From Aureimonas sp. Leaf324 (GTDB lineage: Bacteria; Pseudomonadota; Alphaproteobacteria; Rhizobiales; Rhizobiaceae): a stretch of DNA of 64,000 nt. The DNA lies in the NCBI RefSeq assembly GCF_001423245.1, contig NZ_LMOH01000012.1, positions 702,230-766,229 of the forward strand, read 5' to 3'. The notes beneath the pieces were generated by a model, which was given only the letters and a program-made list of their open reading frames with translations, made no database searches and was not told the origin of the DNA. This document shows, in pieces, positions 36,010-45,137 of the stretch (its first letter is position 1; each line of letters begins with the position of its first letter). Both the position numbers and the translations under genes were made by a program.

Positions 36010-37034
36010 GCCGGCCCGGCGAGCCGATCCTGATCTGGGGCGCCGGCGCGATCGGCGGGGTGCTCGGCGCCTATCTCCAGAGGGCCGGACAGGACGTCCT
36101 CCTCGTCGATGTCGCCGCCGATCATGTCGAGGCGATGAATCGCGAGGGCCTCACGATCGAAGGACCGGTGGAGGCCTTCCGGCAACACGTCCGTGCCTGC
36201 CGCCCGGAGGAGGTGGAAGGGCGGTTCCGGCGCACGGTCCTCGCCGTCAAGGCGCACCACACGGAAGGCGCGCTCGACCAGCTCGCGCCGCATGTCGCCG
36301 ACGACGGCTTCGTCGTGTCCGCCCAGAACGGACTGAACGAGAGGGTCATCGCCGAACGCCTTGGCGCGGCGCGCACGATGGGCTGCTTCGTCAATTTCGG
36401 TGCCGACTGGCAGGCGCCCGGGCGCATCCTCTACGGCAACCGCGCCGCCATGGCGCTCGGCGAGCTCGACGGCACGATGACGCCGCGGCTGGCCGAGATG
36501 CACGCGCTGTTCCAGCTGGTCGAGCCGCAGGCGGTGATGACCGACAACATCTGGGGCTATCTCTGGGGCAAGCTCGCCTATGGCGCGCTGCTCTTCGCCA
36601 CGGCGCTGACGAACGACTCCATGGCCGACGCGCTAGCGCGGAACGCGCATTTCCCGGTCTATGACGCGCTCGGCCGCGAGGTCATGCAGCTTGCGCGGGC
36701 CGAGGGCGTCGAGCCGCTCGGCTTCAACGGGTTCGATCCGGACGCCTTTTCCGGCCCGCCCGGCTCGGCCGCCGCGCGCCGTTCGGTCGCCGCCATGGCC
36801 GAGCACAACCGCCACACGGCCAAGACCCATTCCGGCATCTGGCGGGATCTGGCCGTGCGCCGGCGCCAGACCGAGGTCGATGCGCAGGTCCTACCCCTCA
36901 CCGTGATCGGCGCGCGTCATGCAATCGCGACGCCTGCCCTGTCGCGCCTCGTCGAGCTCGTGCACGACCTCGAGGCCGGCCGACGCGAGCAGTCGCTCGC
37001 AACCCTCGATGAAATGCTGCCCGCATGCGCCTAA
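36006..37034 (+). CDS. Ketopantoate reductase-family (PanE/ApbA-like) dehydrogenase
   Basis: A 342-residue NAD(P)-dependent dehydrogenase. The dinucleotide loop is ILIWGAGAIGGVLGAYL (GAGAIGG at residues 12-18). FRRTVLAVKAHHTEGALDQLAPHVADDGFVVSAQNGLNERVIAE and VMTDNIWGYLWGKLAYGALL (Lys in a catalytic position) fit PanE. Longer than PanE proper (about 300), so the substrate is probably another 2-keto or 2-hydroxy acid. Start is TTG at 36006 inside the upstream stop (TTGA), a non-ATG version of the usual 4-bp overlap. Confidence 0.85.
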   Translation: MSRPGEPILIWGAGAIGGVLGAYLQRAGQDVLLVDVAADHVEAMNREGLTIEGPVEAFRQHVRACRPEEVEGRFRRTVLAVKAHHTEGALDQLAPHVADDGFVVSAQNGLNERVIAERLGAARTMGCFVNFGADWQAPGRILYGNRAAMALGELDGTMTPRLAEMHALFQLVEPQAVMTDNIWGYLWGKLAYGALLFATALTNDSMADALARNAHFPVYDALGREVMQLARAEGVEPLGFNGFDPDAFSGPPGSAAARRSVAAMAEHNRHTAKTHSGIWRDLAVRRRQTEVDAQVLPLTVIGARHAIATPALSRLVELVHDLEAGRREQSLATLDEMLPACA

Positions 37035-37774
37035 GCCTTTCCGACCGACGCTTCGTCGTCACCGGCGCCTCGCAGGGCATCGGTCGCGCGATCGCGCGCC
37101 AGCTCGTCGCCAGCGGCGCGAAGGTGGCCGTGCTCGACATCGACGCATCGGGCCTCGATGCGGTCGAGAACGCGGCCGCGCGGGTATCCGTCGATCTCGG
37201 CCGGCGGGACGATGCGCACCGCGCGATCCGCGAGGCGGCCGACGCGCTCGGCGGCCTCGACGGCCTCGTCACGTCCGCCGGCGGCGTCCGCGGCCAGATC
37301 GGTCGCCCCTTGGAAGAGATCGGCGAGGCGGACTTCACGGCGATCCTCGACGCCAACCTGATGAGCGCTCTCTGGTGCGCGCAGGCAGCGGTGCCGTTTT
37401 TGAAGGGCTCCGATGCCGGCCGCATCGTCACCATCTCGTCGGGCGCCGGCCTGCGGCCGAGCCTCACCGGCATCCAGGCCTACGCCTCCGCCAAGCACGC
37501 GCTGGTCGGACTAACGCGCCAGCTCGCCCTCGAACTCGGACCCGCCGGCGTCACCGTCAATTCGGTTGCCCCCGGCTTCGTCCTCTCCAATCCCTCGACG
37601 GAGCGGCAGTGGGAGGCCTTCGGGCCGGACCGGCAGGCAGAGGTGATCGAGGGCACCCATCTGCGCCGCCTGGGACGCCCGGCCGACATCGCCAACGCCG
37701 TCCTCTTCCTTCTCAGCCTCGAAGCCTCCTGGATCACCGGGCAGATCCTGTCGGTGGACGGCGGGCGGGCCTGA
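37025..37774 (+). CDS. Short-chain dehydrogenase/reductase
   Basis: A 249-residue classical SDR. TGASQGIG (residues 13-20) binds the cofactor; Asp38 in VAVLDIDASG suggests NAD(H). The active site is Ser138/139, Tyr153 and Lys157 (ISSGAGLRPSLTGIQAYASAKHAL). The usual NAG is SAG here. It overlaps the PanE-like gene by 10 bp and ends with WITGQILSVDGGRA, the normal SDR C-terminus. Substrate unknown. Confidence 0.9.
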   Translation: MRLSLSDRRFVVTGASQGIGRAIARQLVASGAKVAVLDIDASGLDAVENAAARVSVDLGRRDDAHRAIREAADALGGLDGLVTSAGGVRGQIGRPLEEIGEADFTAILDANLMSALWCAQAAVPFLKGSDAGRIVTISSGAGLRPSLTGIQAYASAKHALVGLTRQLALELGPAGVTVNSVAPGFVLSNPSTERQWEAFGPDRQAEVIEGTHLRRLGRPADIANAVLFLLSLEASWITGQILSVDGGRA

Positions 37775-37796
37775 AACCTTCATCGGGAACCACAGC

Positions 37797-38720
37797 ATGT
37801 CTCAGACCTTCGCCCTCGCCATCCACGGCGGCGCCGGCACGATCCGGCGCTCGGCGCTGACGCCGGAGATCGAGCAGGCAACCCATGCGGGGCTCGCCCG
37901 CGCGCTGGAGGCCGGGTCCTTGATCCTACGCGACGGCGGGTCGTCGCTCGACGCGGTGACCGCCGCGGTCTGCGCGCTGGAGGACGAGCCCCTCTTCAAT
38001 GCCGGGTGCGGCGCGGTCTTTACCAGCGCGGGGCGTCAGGAGATGGATGCGGCCGTGATGAACGGCGCCGACCGGCGTGCAGGCGCGGTGGCCGGGCTCT
38101 TCGGGCCGCGAAACCCGATCCGCGCCGCGCGCGCGGTCATGGAAGCGAGCCCGCATGTGATGATGATCGGCGAGGCGGCGGCGCGGATCGCGCGCGAGGC
38201 GGGTCTCCCCTTCGAGGAGGCCAGCTATTTCTTCACCCAGAACCGTTGGGACGCGCTCGAGGAGACGCTGGCGCTGCGGGCGCGCGGCGAGACGTCGTCC
38301 GATGCGGCCGTGCGGCACGGCACGGTGGGTGCTGTCGCCTGCGACCGGCACGGGAACCTCGCGGCCGCGACCTCGACGGGCGGCATGACCGGAAAAGCGC
38401 CGGGTCGCGTTGGCGACACACCGGTGATCGGGGCGGGAACGCTGGCGGACGACATCTGTGCGGTGTCCGGCACCGGGCACGGCGAGGTCTTCATCCGCTA
38501 TGGCGCGGCGGCCGAGATCGCAGCGCGCATGCGCCACCTCGGCGAGAGCCTCGATGCGGCGGCTGATCATGTCGTGCACCGGGTGCTCGCACCCAACGAC
38601 GGCTCGGGCGGCCTCGTCGCAGTGGATCGCCACGGCAACGTCGCGCTGCCGTTCAACTCGGAAGGCATGTATCGCGGTCACGTGCGGTCCGGCGAGGCGC
38701 CGGTCACCGCGATCTACTGA
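37797..38720 (+). CDS. iaaA: Isoaspartyl peptidase/L-asparaginase (Ntn-hydrolase)
   Basis: A 307-residue plant-type asparaginase. FALAIHGGAGTIRR opens it, and the self-cleavage site HGTVGAVACDRHGNLAAATSTGG places the nucleophile at Thr176, giving alpha and beta subunits after autoprocessing. GTGHGEVFIRYGAA is the third conserved block. It hydrolyses beta-aspartyl dipeptides and asparagine. It is the last gene of the GntR arm, followed by a terminator; with the peptide importer it suggests use of isoaspartyl or related peptides. Confidence 0.93.
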   Translation: MSQTFALAIHGGAGTIRRSALTPEIEQATHAGLARALEAGSLILRDGGSSLDAVTAAVCALEDEPLFNAGCGAVFTSAGRQEMDAAVMNGADRRAGAVAGLFGPRNPIRAARAVMEASPHVMMIGEAAARIAREAGLPFEEASYFFTQNRWDALEETLALRARGETSSDAAVRHGTVGAVACDRHGNLAAATSTGGMTGKAPGRVGDTPVIGAGTLADDICAVSGTGHGEVFIRYGAAAEIAARMRHLGESLDAAADHVVHRVLAPNDGSGGLVAVDRHGNVALPFNSEGMYRGHVRSGEAPVTAIY

Positions 38721-38759
38721 GCGCCCAATCAGCGGGCGCTCTTGAAGCCCGCGCGCCCG

Positions 38760-38783
38760 CCGGCGGCGATCGCTCGCCGCCGG
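38760..38783 (+). terminator. Terminator between convergent iaaA and porin genes
   Basis: CCGGCGGCGA and TCGCCGCCGG form a perfect 10-bp stem with a TCGC loop, followed by GAATTT on the plus strand. A weaker GCGGGC/GCCCGC pair lies just before it (38732-38752). Confidence 0.7.
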
Positions 38784-38793
38784 GAATTTCGAC

Positions 38794-39591
38794 TTAGAAC
38801 GTGTAGGCGAGGCCGACGCGGCCGATGAAGCCGTCGTTGTCGAAGCCGTAGGAAATCCGCTGGCCCGGGAAGGCGACCGGGTCGGCCGCGTTCACGGTCG
38901 TGTTCTCGAGATCGTAATACAGGCCTTCGGCGCGCAGGCTGATCGACTGCGTCAGCTTGTGCTCGATGCCGCCGCCGACGACGTAACCGTAGAGCGTGTC
39001 GCTCGTGCTCCAGTCCGGCGAGTTGTAGCCGAATTCCGGAATCGACAGGGCGAAGCGGTTCGTCACGTCGCCGATCGCAAGGCCGCCCGTCGCGTAGACG
39101 AGGGTGCGGTCGAAGGCCACGCCGAGGCGGGCGCGCACGGTGCCGAGCGCTTCCACGTCGGTCTCGTAGGACGTGATCGTCTGGACGTTGTTGAACTGCG
39201 GATCGGGATTGGGATCGCGCAGGTTCAGCCCGGCGCGCGGGTTGAGGTCGAGCCAGGAAATGTCCGCCTCGACGCCGGCGACGAACTGGCCGAACTGGTG
39301 GTTGTAGCCGACGCTGACGCCGCCGAGGAACCCGGTATCGCTGTCGTCGATCGACTGGGGGAACAGGCCGTTGCTAACGTCGAGACGGATCAGTGATCCG
39401 TCGTAGGCGCCAAGATCCGCCTGGCCGTCGGAATAGGCCGCGCCGAGGAACCCGCCGACGGTGAAGCCGGTGAAGTCGATCGGGGCTTCCATCGGAACGA
39501 CGGCCACGGGCTCGGGCATCGTCAGGTCCGCGGCGGCTGCCGGCGCCGCCATCAGAAGCGATGCGAGCGCAAGTTTCGTCGTCAGGGTCAT
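38794..39591 (-). CDS. Omp25/Omp31-like outer-membrane beta-barrel protein
   Basis: A 265-residue outer-membrane protein with signal peptide MTLTTKLALASLLMAAPAAAA. After DLTMPEPVAVVPMEAPIDFTGFTVGGFLGAAYSDG come alternating strands, GYNHQFGQFVAGVEADISWLDL, VRARLGVAFDRTLVYATGGLAIGDV, and a C-terminal GFDNDGFIGRVGLAYTF ending in Phe. This is the pattern of the small rhizobial/Brucella Omp25/31 group. ATG at 39591 is preferred to GTG at 39603. A TTAACCATTC motif lies 61-70 bp upstream. Confidence 0.9.
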   Translation of the reverse strand: MTLTTKLALASLLMAAPAAAADLTMPEPVAVVPMEAPIDFTGFTVGGFLGAAYSDGQADLGAYDGSLIRLDVSNGLFPQSIDDSDTGFLGGVSVGYNHQFGQFVAGVEADISWLDLNPRAGLNLRDPNPDPQFNNVQTITSYETDVEALGTVRARLGVAFDRTLVYATGGLAIGDVTNRFALSIPEFGYNSPDWSTSDTLYGYVVGGGIEHKLTQSISLRAEGLYYDLENTTVNAADPVAFPGQRISYGFDNDGFIGRVGLAYTF

Positions 39592-39651
39592 GGCCGGTCC
39601 CACCGCGTGGATACGTCTCTCTTGCGACAGGATTATCGTCCGGATTTGAAG

Positions 39652-39661
39652 GAATGGTTAA
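39652..39661 (-). promoter_or_regulatory. TTAACCATTC motif (CtrA-type half-site) before the porin gene
   Basis: The minus strand reads TTAACCATTC, matching the TTAACCAT half-site of alphaproteobacterial CtrA. The same 10-mer occurs before the OmpW gene at 41234-41243. The site also lies upstream of the first kinase gene on the other strand. Confidence 0.4.
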
Positions 39662-39777
39662 TACTGCTGCGCGATAGCCTCTGCCTCATTAACGCGCAGG
39701 CAAGCGGCTCGCGCAGATGGTGGTGCGATCAGAAGGTGCCGCGGATCGCGGCGCCCTTCCCGTCCAGCGGATGCGCC

Positions 39778-41205
39778 ATGTCCAGCCGAGCGTTCTCAGA
39801 CGCCTATTTCCGCCTGCTTCAGCGCTTCATCCCGCCCGAGATCGCGCAGCACCGCGAAGCGGCCAACTGCGCCCGCATGTTCCTGATCAGCCATACGTTC
39901 GGTCCGATCCTCGGCAATTCCGTGCCGCTGGCGCTCTATCTCCTCGATCCGACGCCGGGCTGGGACCTTCTCGCCCTCGGCCTCTCGATCAACGCGTTCT
40001 GGCTCTTCCCCTTCCTCCTGAAGGCGGGGATTTCCTACACGCGTCTCGTGTCGGCCTCGGTGCTGAACCTCAATTTCTGCATCCTTCTCAGCCTCTACCA
40101 CAACGGCGGTGTGACTTCGCCGACGACGCCCTGGATCCTGATCATCCCGATCCTGTCGCTCTTCTACATCGGCGGCGACCCGAAGGTGCGGGTGCGTCTG
40201 CTCCTGATCTCGGCGGCCTGCTTCTCGATCTTCTTCGCGCTCTACCTGTGCATCCAGCCGGAGCGCAACGACCTGCCCGAATACGCCCAGCATGGTCTGG
40301 GCATCGTCTCGACGCTCGCCGCGCTCTGCTATGTCGCGACGATGGCGATCTATTACGGGCGCATCTTCGACGCGAGCCGCGAGCTCGAAGCCGAGGTGCG
40401 CCGCCGCCGGGGCGTGTCCGAGGAACTGCGCGGGGCCGTGATCGCGATCGAGGCGGCGACCGCCGCCCGCTCGGAGTTCCTCGCCCGCATGAGCCACGAG
40501 TTGCGCACCCCGCTCAACGCGGTGATCGGATACGGCCAGATCCTGAAGGAGGACGCGGTCGACGAGGGCGACGCTATGATGGAGAAGGACGTCGACAAGA
40601 TTCTCGACGCCGGCCAGTACCTCCTGCGCCTCATCAACATGATCCTCGACCTCTCGAAGATCGAGGCCGGCCGCATGACCTTCGATGCCCGGCCGCTCGC
40701 GATCGACGCCGTTCTGGCGGGCGTCGCCGATCGCCACCGCGAGCGGGCGGGCGCGGCCGGCACCCGGATTGCGGTGACGTGCGCGGCCGATATCGGCCCC
40801 TTGCGCGGCGACGAGCAACGGGTGATCCAGATCCTCGATGCGGTGGTCGAGAATGCCGTGACCCACACGCCGGGCGGTCTCGTCAGTGTCAGCGCGGAAC
40901 CCTGCGCCGACACCGCCCTGTTCCGCATCTGCGTCACCGACACGGGCGCGGGCATCCCGCCGGAGGTTCTGGCAACCCTGTTCGAAACCTTCAGCGTCGA
41001 CCGCGACGCGGCGGACGGACGATACGGCGGCACCGGCCTCAACCTCACGCTGGTCCACCGCCTCGCCAAGGCGTTGGGCGGCACCCTCGAGGCTGAGAGC
41101 GTCGCCGGTTCGGGCAGCACGTTCACGATCACCCTGCCGCGCGGTGCGGTGGTCGAGGCGCGCGTTGCGTCCCGCACTGTCCGCGATCTGGCCCACGCGG
41201 CCTGA
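39778..41205 (+). CDS. Membrane sensor histidine kinase (polytopic sensor domain)
   Basis: A 475-residue kinase. A ~30-residue cytoplasmic leader is followed by about six hydrophobic segments (residues ~33-195) with FLISHTFGPILG, NAFWLFPFLLKAG, HNGGVTSPTTPW and LSLFYIGG. A coiled linker leads to HisKA with His240 (MSHELRTPLNAVIGYG) and an HATPase domain with ENAVTHTPG, DTGAGIP and GGTGLNLTL. There is no receiver domain. The sensor part is clearly related to that of the kinase at 43707. I suspect an Lqs/Cqs-like signal sensor given the synthase nearby. ATG at 39778 is the best start; the frame extends upstream. Confidence 0.87.
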   Translation: MSSRAFSDAYFRLLQRFIPPEIAQHREAANCARMFLISHTFGPILGNSVPLALYLLDPTPGWDLLALGLSINAFWLFPFLLKAGISYTRLVSASVLNLNFCILLSLYHNGGVTSPTTPWILIIPILSLFYIGGDPKVRVRLLLISAACFSIFFALYLCIQPERNDLPEYAQHGLGIVSTLAALCYVATMAIYYGRIFDASRELEAEVRRRRGVSEELRGAVIAIEAATAARSEFLARMSHELRTPLNAVIGYGQILKEDAVDEGDAMMEKDVDKILDAGQYLLRLINMILDLSKIEAGRMTFDARPLAIDAVLAGVADRHRERAGAAGTRIAVTCAADIGPLRGDEQRVIQILDAVVENAVTHTPGGLVSVSAEPCADTALFRICVTDTGAGIPPEVLATLFETFSVDRDAADGRYGGTGLNLTLVHRLAKALGGTLEAESVAGSGSTFTITLPRGAVVEARVASRTVRDLAHAA

Positions 41206-41233
41206 TCACCTGCGCGCCCAGTTCGGGGGTGCG

Positions 41234-41243
41234 TTAACCATTC
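41234..41243 (+). promoter_or_regulatory. TTAACCATTC motif (CtrA-type half-site) before ompW
   Basis: TTAACCATTC about 108 bp upstream of the OmpW start, in the 145-bp gap after the kinase gene; identical to the motif before the Omp25-like gene. Confidence 0.4.
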
Positions 41244-41350
41244 TTCATCCTCTGATGGATAGAGAATACGGGAATCGACCGGGTGGTGGCGACGCGCCGG
41301 GTCGGACCACGGGTTCCCATCCTTCCGCAGGATCGCGCCAAGGCTCCGCC

Positions 41351-42049
41351 ATGACGAGGCATCTCTTCTCCCTTCTCCTTTTCTCGCTCTGCCTCTCGGC
41401 GAACGGCGCGAGGGCAGCCGACGTCGTGGACGCATCCGCCGGCGAACCGGTCGCGGCGGCACCGGCCGGCTCCGGCCCGTCCCGCTTCTTCGTCCGCACG
41501 GGCGTCGCGAGCATCATGCCGAGCGAGGGCGCGGTGATGAAGGTCGGCGGCGCGGTCGTTCCGGGCGCGACGATCTCGATCGACGACCATCTGACGGGCC
41601 TCGTCGAGGTCGGCTACCGGCTGAACCCCAACATGTCGCTCGCCTTCACCGGCGGCTTCCCGCCCGACATCGACATCGACGGTGCGGGCACGGCCGCCCC
41701 GTTCGGCCGCGTCGGCGGCATTCTCTACGGACCCACCGCCCTCACGCTGCAGTATCAGGTGCGCGAATGGGGCTGGTTCCAGCCCTATGTCGGCCTCGGC
41801 CCGATGTTCATGTTCGTCTTCGACAACAAGGACGGGGCGATGAGCGGCCTCGACGTCGATCCGGCCGTCGGCATTGCCGCGCAGGTCGGCGTCGACATGA
41901 TGGTCAACGACCGGTTCGGCGTCTTCCTCGACGTCAAGAAGGCGCGGCTTCGCACCTCGGCCAAGGGGTCGCTCGGCGGCGCGCCTGTGGAAGCGGACGT
42001 CAAGCTCGACCCGCTGGTGCTCTCCGGCGGCATCACCTTCCGCTTCTGA
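41351..42049 (+). CDS. OmpW-family outer-membrane protein
   Basis: A 232-residue eight-stranded barrel protein with signal peptide MTRHLFSLLLFSLCLSANGARA. FFVRTGVASIMPSEGAVMKVGG, GLVEVGYRLNPNMSLAFTGGFPP, YGPTALTLQYQVREWGWFQPYVGLGPMFMFV and the C-terminal LDPLVLSGGITFRF ending in Phe match OmpW/AlkL. Relatives move small hydrophobic molecules across the outer membrane. It lies between the first kinase gene and the PLP synthase gene, which suggests a role in passage of a lipophilic signal; that is inference. Confidence 0.9.
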   Translation: MTRHLFSLLLFSLCLSANGARAADVVDASAGEPVAAAPAGSGPSRFFVRTGVASIMPSEGAVMKVGGAVVPGATISIDDHLTGLVEVGYRLNPNMSLAFTGGFPPDIDIDGAGTAAPFGRVGGILYGPTALTLQYQVREWGWFQPYVGLGPMFMFVFDNKDGAMSGLDVDPAVGIAAQVGVDMMVNDRFGVFLDVKKARLRTSAKGSLGGAPVEADVKLDPLVLSGGITFRF

Positions 42050-42084
42050 GCCCGACGCACCCATCAGGCATTCGGCATCTCTCC

Positions 42085-42120
42085 AAGGCCGCCCGTCTCG
42101 AAAGAGCCGGGCGGCCTTTT
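42085..42120 (+). terminator. Rho-independent terminator after ompW
   Basis: AAGGCCGCCCG and CGGGCGGCCTT form an 11-bp stem with a 12-base loop followed by TTTT. The strongest intrinsic terminator seen in the window. Confidence 0.85.
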
Positions 42121-42343
42121 CGTTTGGCGCGACCCGCTCCGCAGTATGCACGCCTCCGTTGCAGGCGTATCGACATTATTTACTATGGTCGTCTTTGCAA
42201 TACAGCATACTCGACTTGCTTCCCTCGTTAGCAATTCAGTATCCAATCCTCCAATGACTTCTTCCGTTCACCGAACTTTATCTCCCACGCGATAGGATCA
42301 CGGCCAAACAACAAGACAAGACCCTTCAACAGGAGCACCGACG
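42121..42343 (+). promoter_or_regulatory. AT-rich promoter region of the signal-synthase operon
   Basis: About 220 bp, visibly poorer in GC than the surroundings, between the ompW terminator and the synthase gene. It holds several inverted repeats: AGTATGC (42143-42149) with GCATACT (42205-42211), and ACGCCT-N7-AGGCGT (42150-42168). A loose promoter candidate is TTGCAG (42159-42164), 16 bp, TACTAT (42181-42186). The start of the following gene is preceded by a weak ribosome site (ACAGGAGC, 42327-42334). Confidence 0.5.
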
Positions 42344-43657
42344 ATGACGAGCGAAAAGGCGCTGACGGGCAGCATGCGGGACTTCCGCGTGATGGAAGAC
42401 ACCAACCTCCTCGACCGCTGCGAACGCTTCTTCGACTGGCAGGACGAGCGGCGGCGACATGGCGTCTGGCCCTTCTCGCGCGCCACCGAGACCGGCCCCG
42501 CCTCGACCTGCGGCGTGCGCGACGACAGCGGCGTCCTGATGGAGGGCGTCAACTTCGCCTCGCAGGACTATCTCGGCCTCTGCGCCCATCCGGCGGTGCG
42601 CGCGAGCGCCCACGCCGCGATCGACGAGATCGGCGTCCACTCCGCGGGCTCGCCCGCCCTCGTCGGCAACACCGCGAGCTCCCTCGTCCTCGAGCGTGCG
42701 CTCGCCGACTTTCTCCGGATGGACGAGGTGGTCCTCTACCCGACCGGCTGGGCGGCCGGCTTCGGCGTGATCAAGGGCCTCGTGCGCTCGCACGACTACA
42801 TCGTCATGGATGCGCTCGCCCACGCCTGCCTCCAGACCGGCGCGCAGGCCGCGACCCGCAACGTCGTTCTTTTCCGCCACCTCGACAACGAGCACTGCCG
42901 CGAGCGGCTGCGCACGATCCGCGCCCGCGATCCCAAGGCCGGGATCATGATCGTCACCGAGAGCCTGTTCTCGATGGACAGCGACACGCCCGACATCGCG
43001 GGCCTTCAGGCTCTGGCGAACGAGTTCGGCGCGACGCTGATGGTCGACGTCGCCCACGACCTCGGATGCCTCGGCGCCGACGGCACCGGCCACATCGGCC
43101 TGCAGGGCATGCTCGGGAAGGTCGATCTCGTGATGGGGTCGTTCTCCAAGACCTTCGCCTCGAACGGCGGCTTCGTCGCTTCGCGAAAGCGCGCGGTGAA
43201 GGAGTACCTGCGCTTCTACAGCCCGTCCTGCACCTTCTCCAACGCGCTCTCGCCGGTGCAGGTCGCCATCATCGGACAGGCCCTGTCGATCGTGCGCTCC
43301 GCCCAAGGCGCGGCGCTTCGCGATCGCCTGATGGACAACGTCCTGTCGCTGCGCCGGCAGATCGAGGAGCGCGGCATGGGCGTCTACGGCGATCCGTCGG
43401 CCATCGTCTCGGTGAAGACCGGCGACGAGAAGCTCGCGCGCCTGACCGCCAAGATCCTGCCGACGCTCGGCCTCGTGTCGAACCTCGTCGAGTTCCCGGC
43501 CGTCGGCAAGGGTCTCGCCCGCTTCCGCCTGCAGGTGATGGCGACGCATTCGGCGGCCGAGGTGGCGCTCGCCGCCCAGCACATGGAGACCGGCATGCAG
43601 GCGGCGCGCGCCACGCTCGCCCGCGGCGAGGGACCGCGCTTCGCGATCGCTTCCTGA
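42344..43657 (+). CDS. PLP-dependent alpha-oxoamine synthase; candidate alpha-hydroxyketone autoinducer synthase (LqsA/CqsA-like)
   Basis: A 437-residue fold-type I PLP enzyme of the alpha-oxoamine synthase group (KBL, AONS, ALAS, SPT, CqsA/LqsA). The Schiff-base lysine is Lys269 in MGSFSKTFASNGGF; the cofactor-binding Asp235 and His238 are in MVDVAHDLGCLGADGTG; HSAGSPALVGNT and LYPTGWAAGFGVIKGL are the other core blocks. Group members join an acyl-CoA to an amino acid. The KBL, hemA, bioF and sphingolipid neighbours expected for other members are missing; instead the gene is followed by a membrane kinase and a response regulator, as in lqs loci. Serine-palmitoyltransferase-like activity is the main alternative. 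Confidence 0.62.
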   Translation: MTSEKALTGSMRDFRVMEDTNLLDRCERFFDWQDERRRHGVWPFSRATETGPASTCGVRDDSGVLMEGVNFASQDYLGLCAHPAVRASAHAAIDEIGVHSAGSPALVGNTASSLVLERALADFLRMDEVVLYPTGWAAGFGVIKGLVRSHDYIVMDALAHACLQTGAQAATRNVVLFRHLDNEHCRERLRTIRARDPKAGIMIVTESLFSMDSDTPDIAGLQALANEFGATLMVDVAHDLGCLGADGTGHIGLQGMLGKVDLVMGSFSKTFASNGGFVASRKRAVKEYLRFYSPSCTFSNALSPVQVAIIGQALSIVRSAQGAALRDRLMDNVLSLRRQIEERGMGVYGDPSAIVSVKTGDEKLARLTAKILPTLGLVSNLVEFPAVGKGLARFRLQVMATHSAAEVALAAQHMETGMQAARATLARGEGPRFAIAS

Positions 43658-43706
43658 TCGGGCAGGCTCAGCAGCCGGGACGACGCGAAAACGAGGGGGA
43701 GACGTC

Positions 43707-45133
<1,427 letters not shown>

Positions 45134-45137
<4 letters not shown>

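Noticed and set aside
42344..43657. Glycine C-acetyltransferase (KBL) or 8-amino-7-oxononanoate synthase as the primary call for the PLP enzyme
   Set aside because: No tdh or bio genes nearby, the DVAHDLG and SPALVGNT text differs from those enzymes as I recall them, and the neighbours are sensor kinases. Kept only as alternatives within the family.
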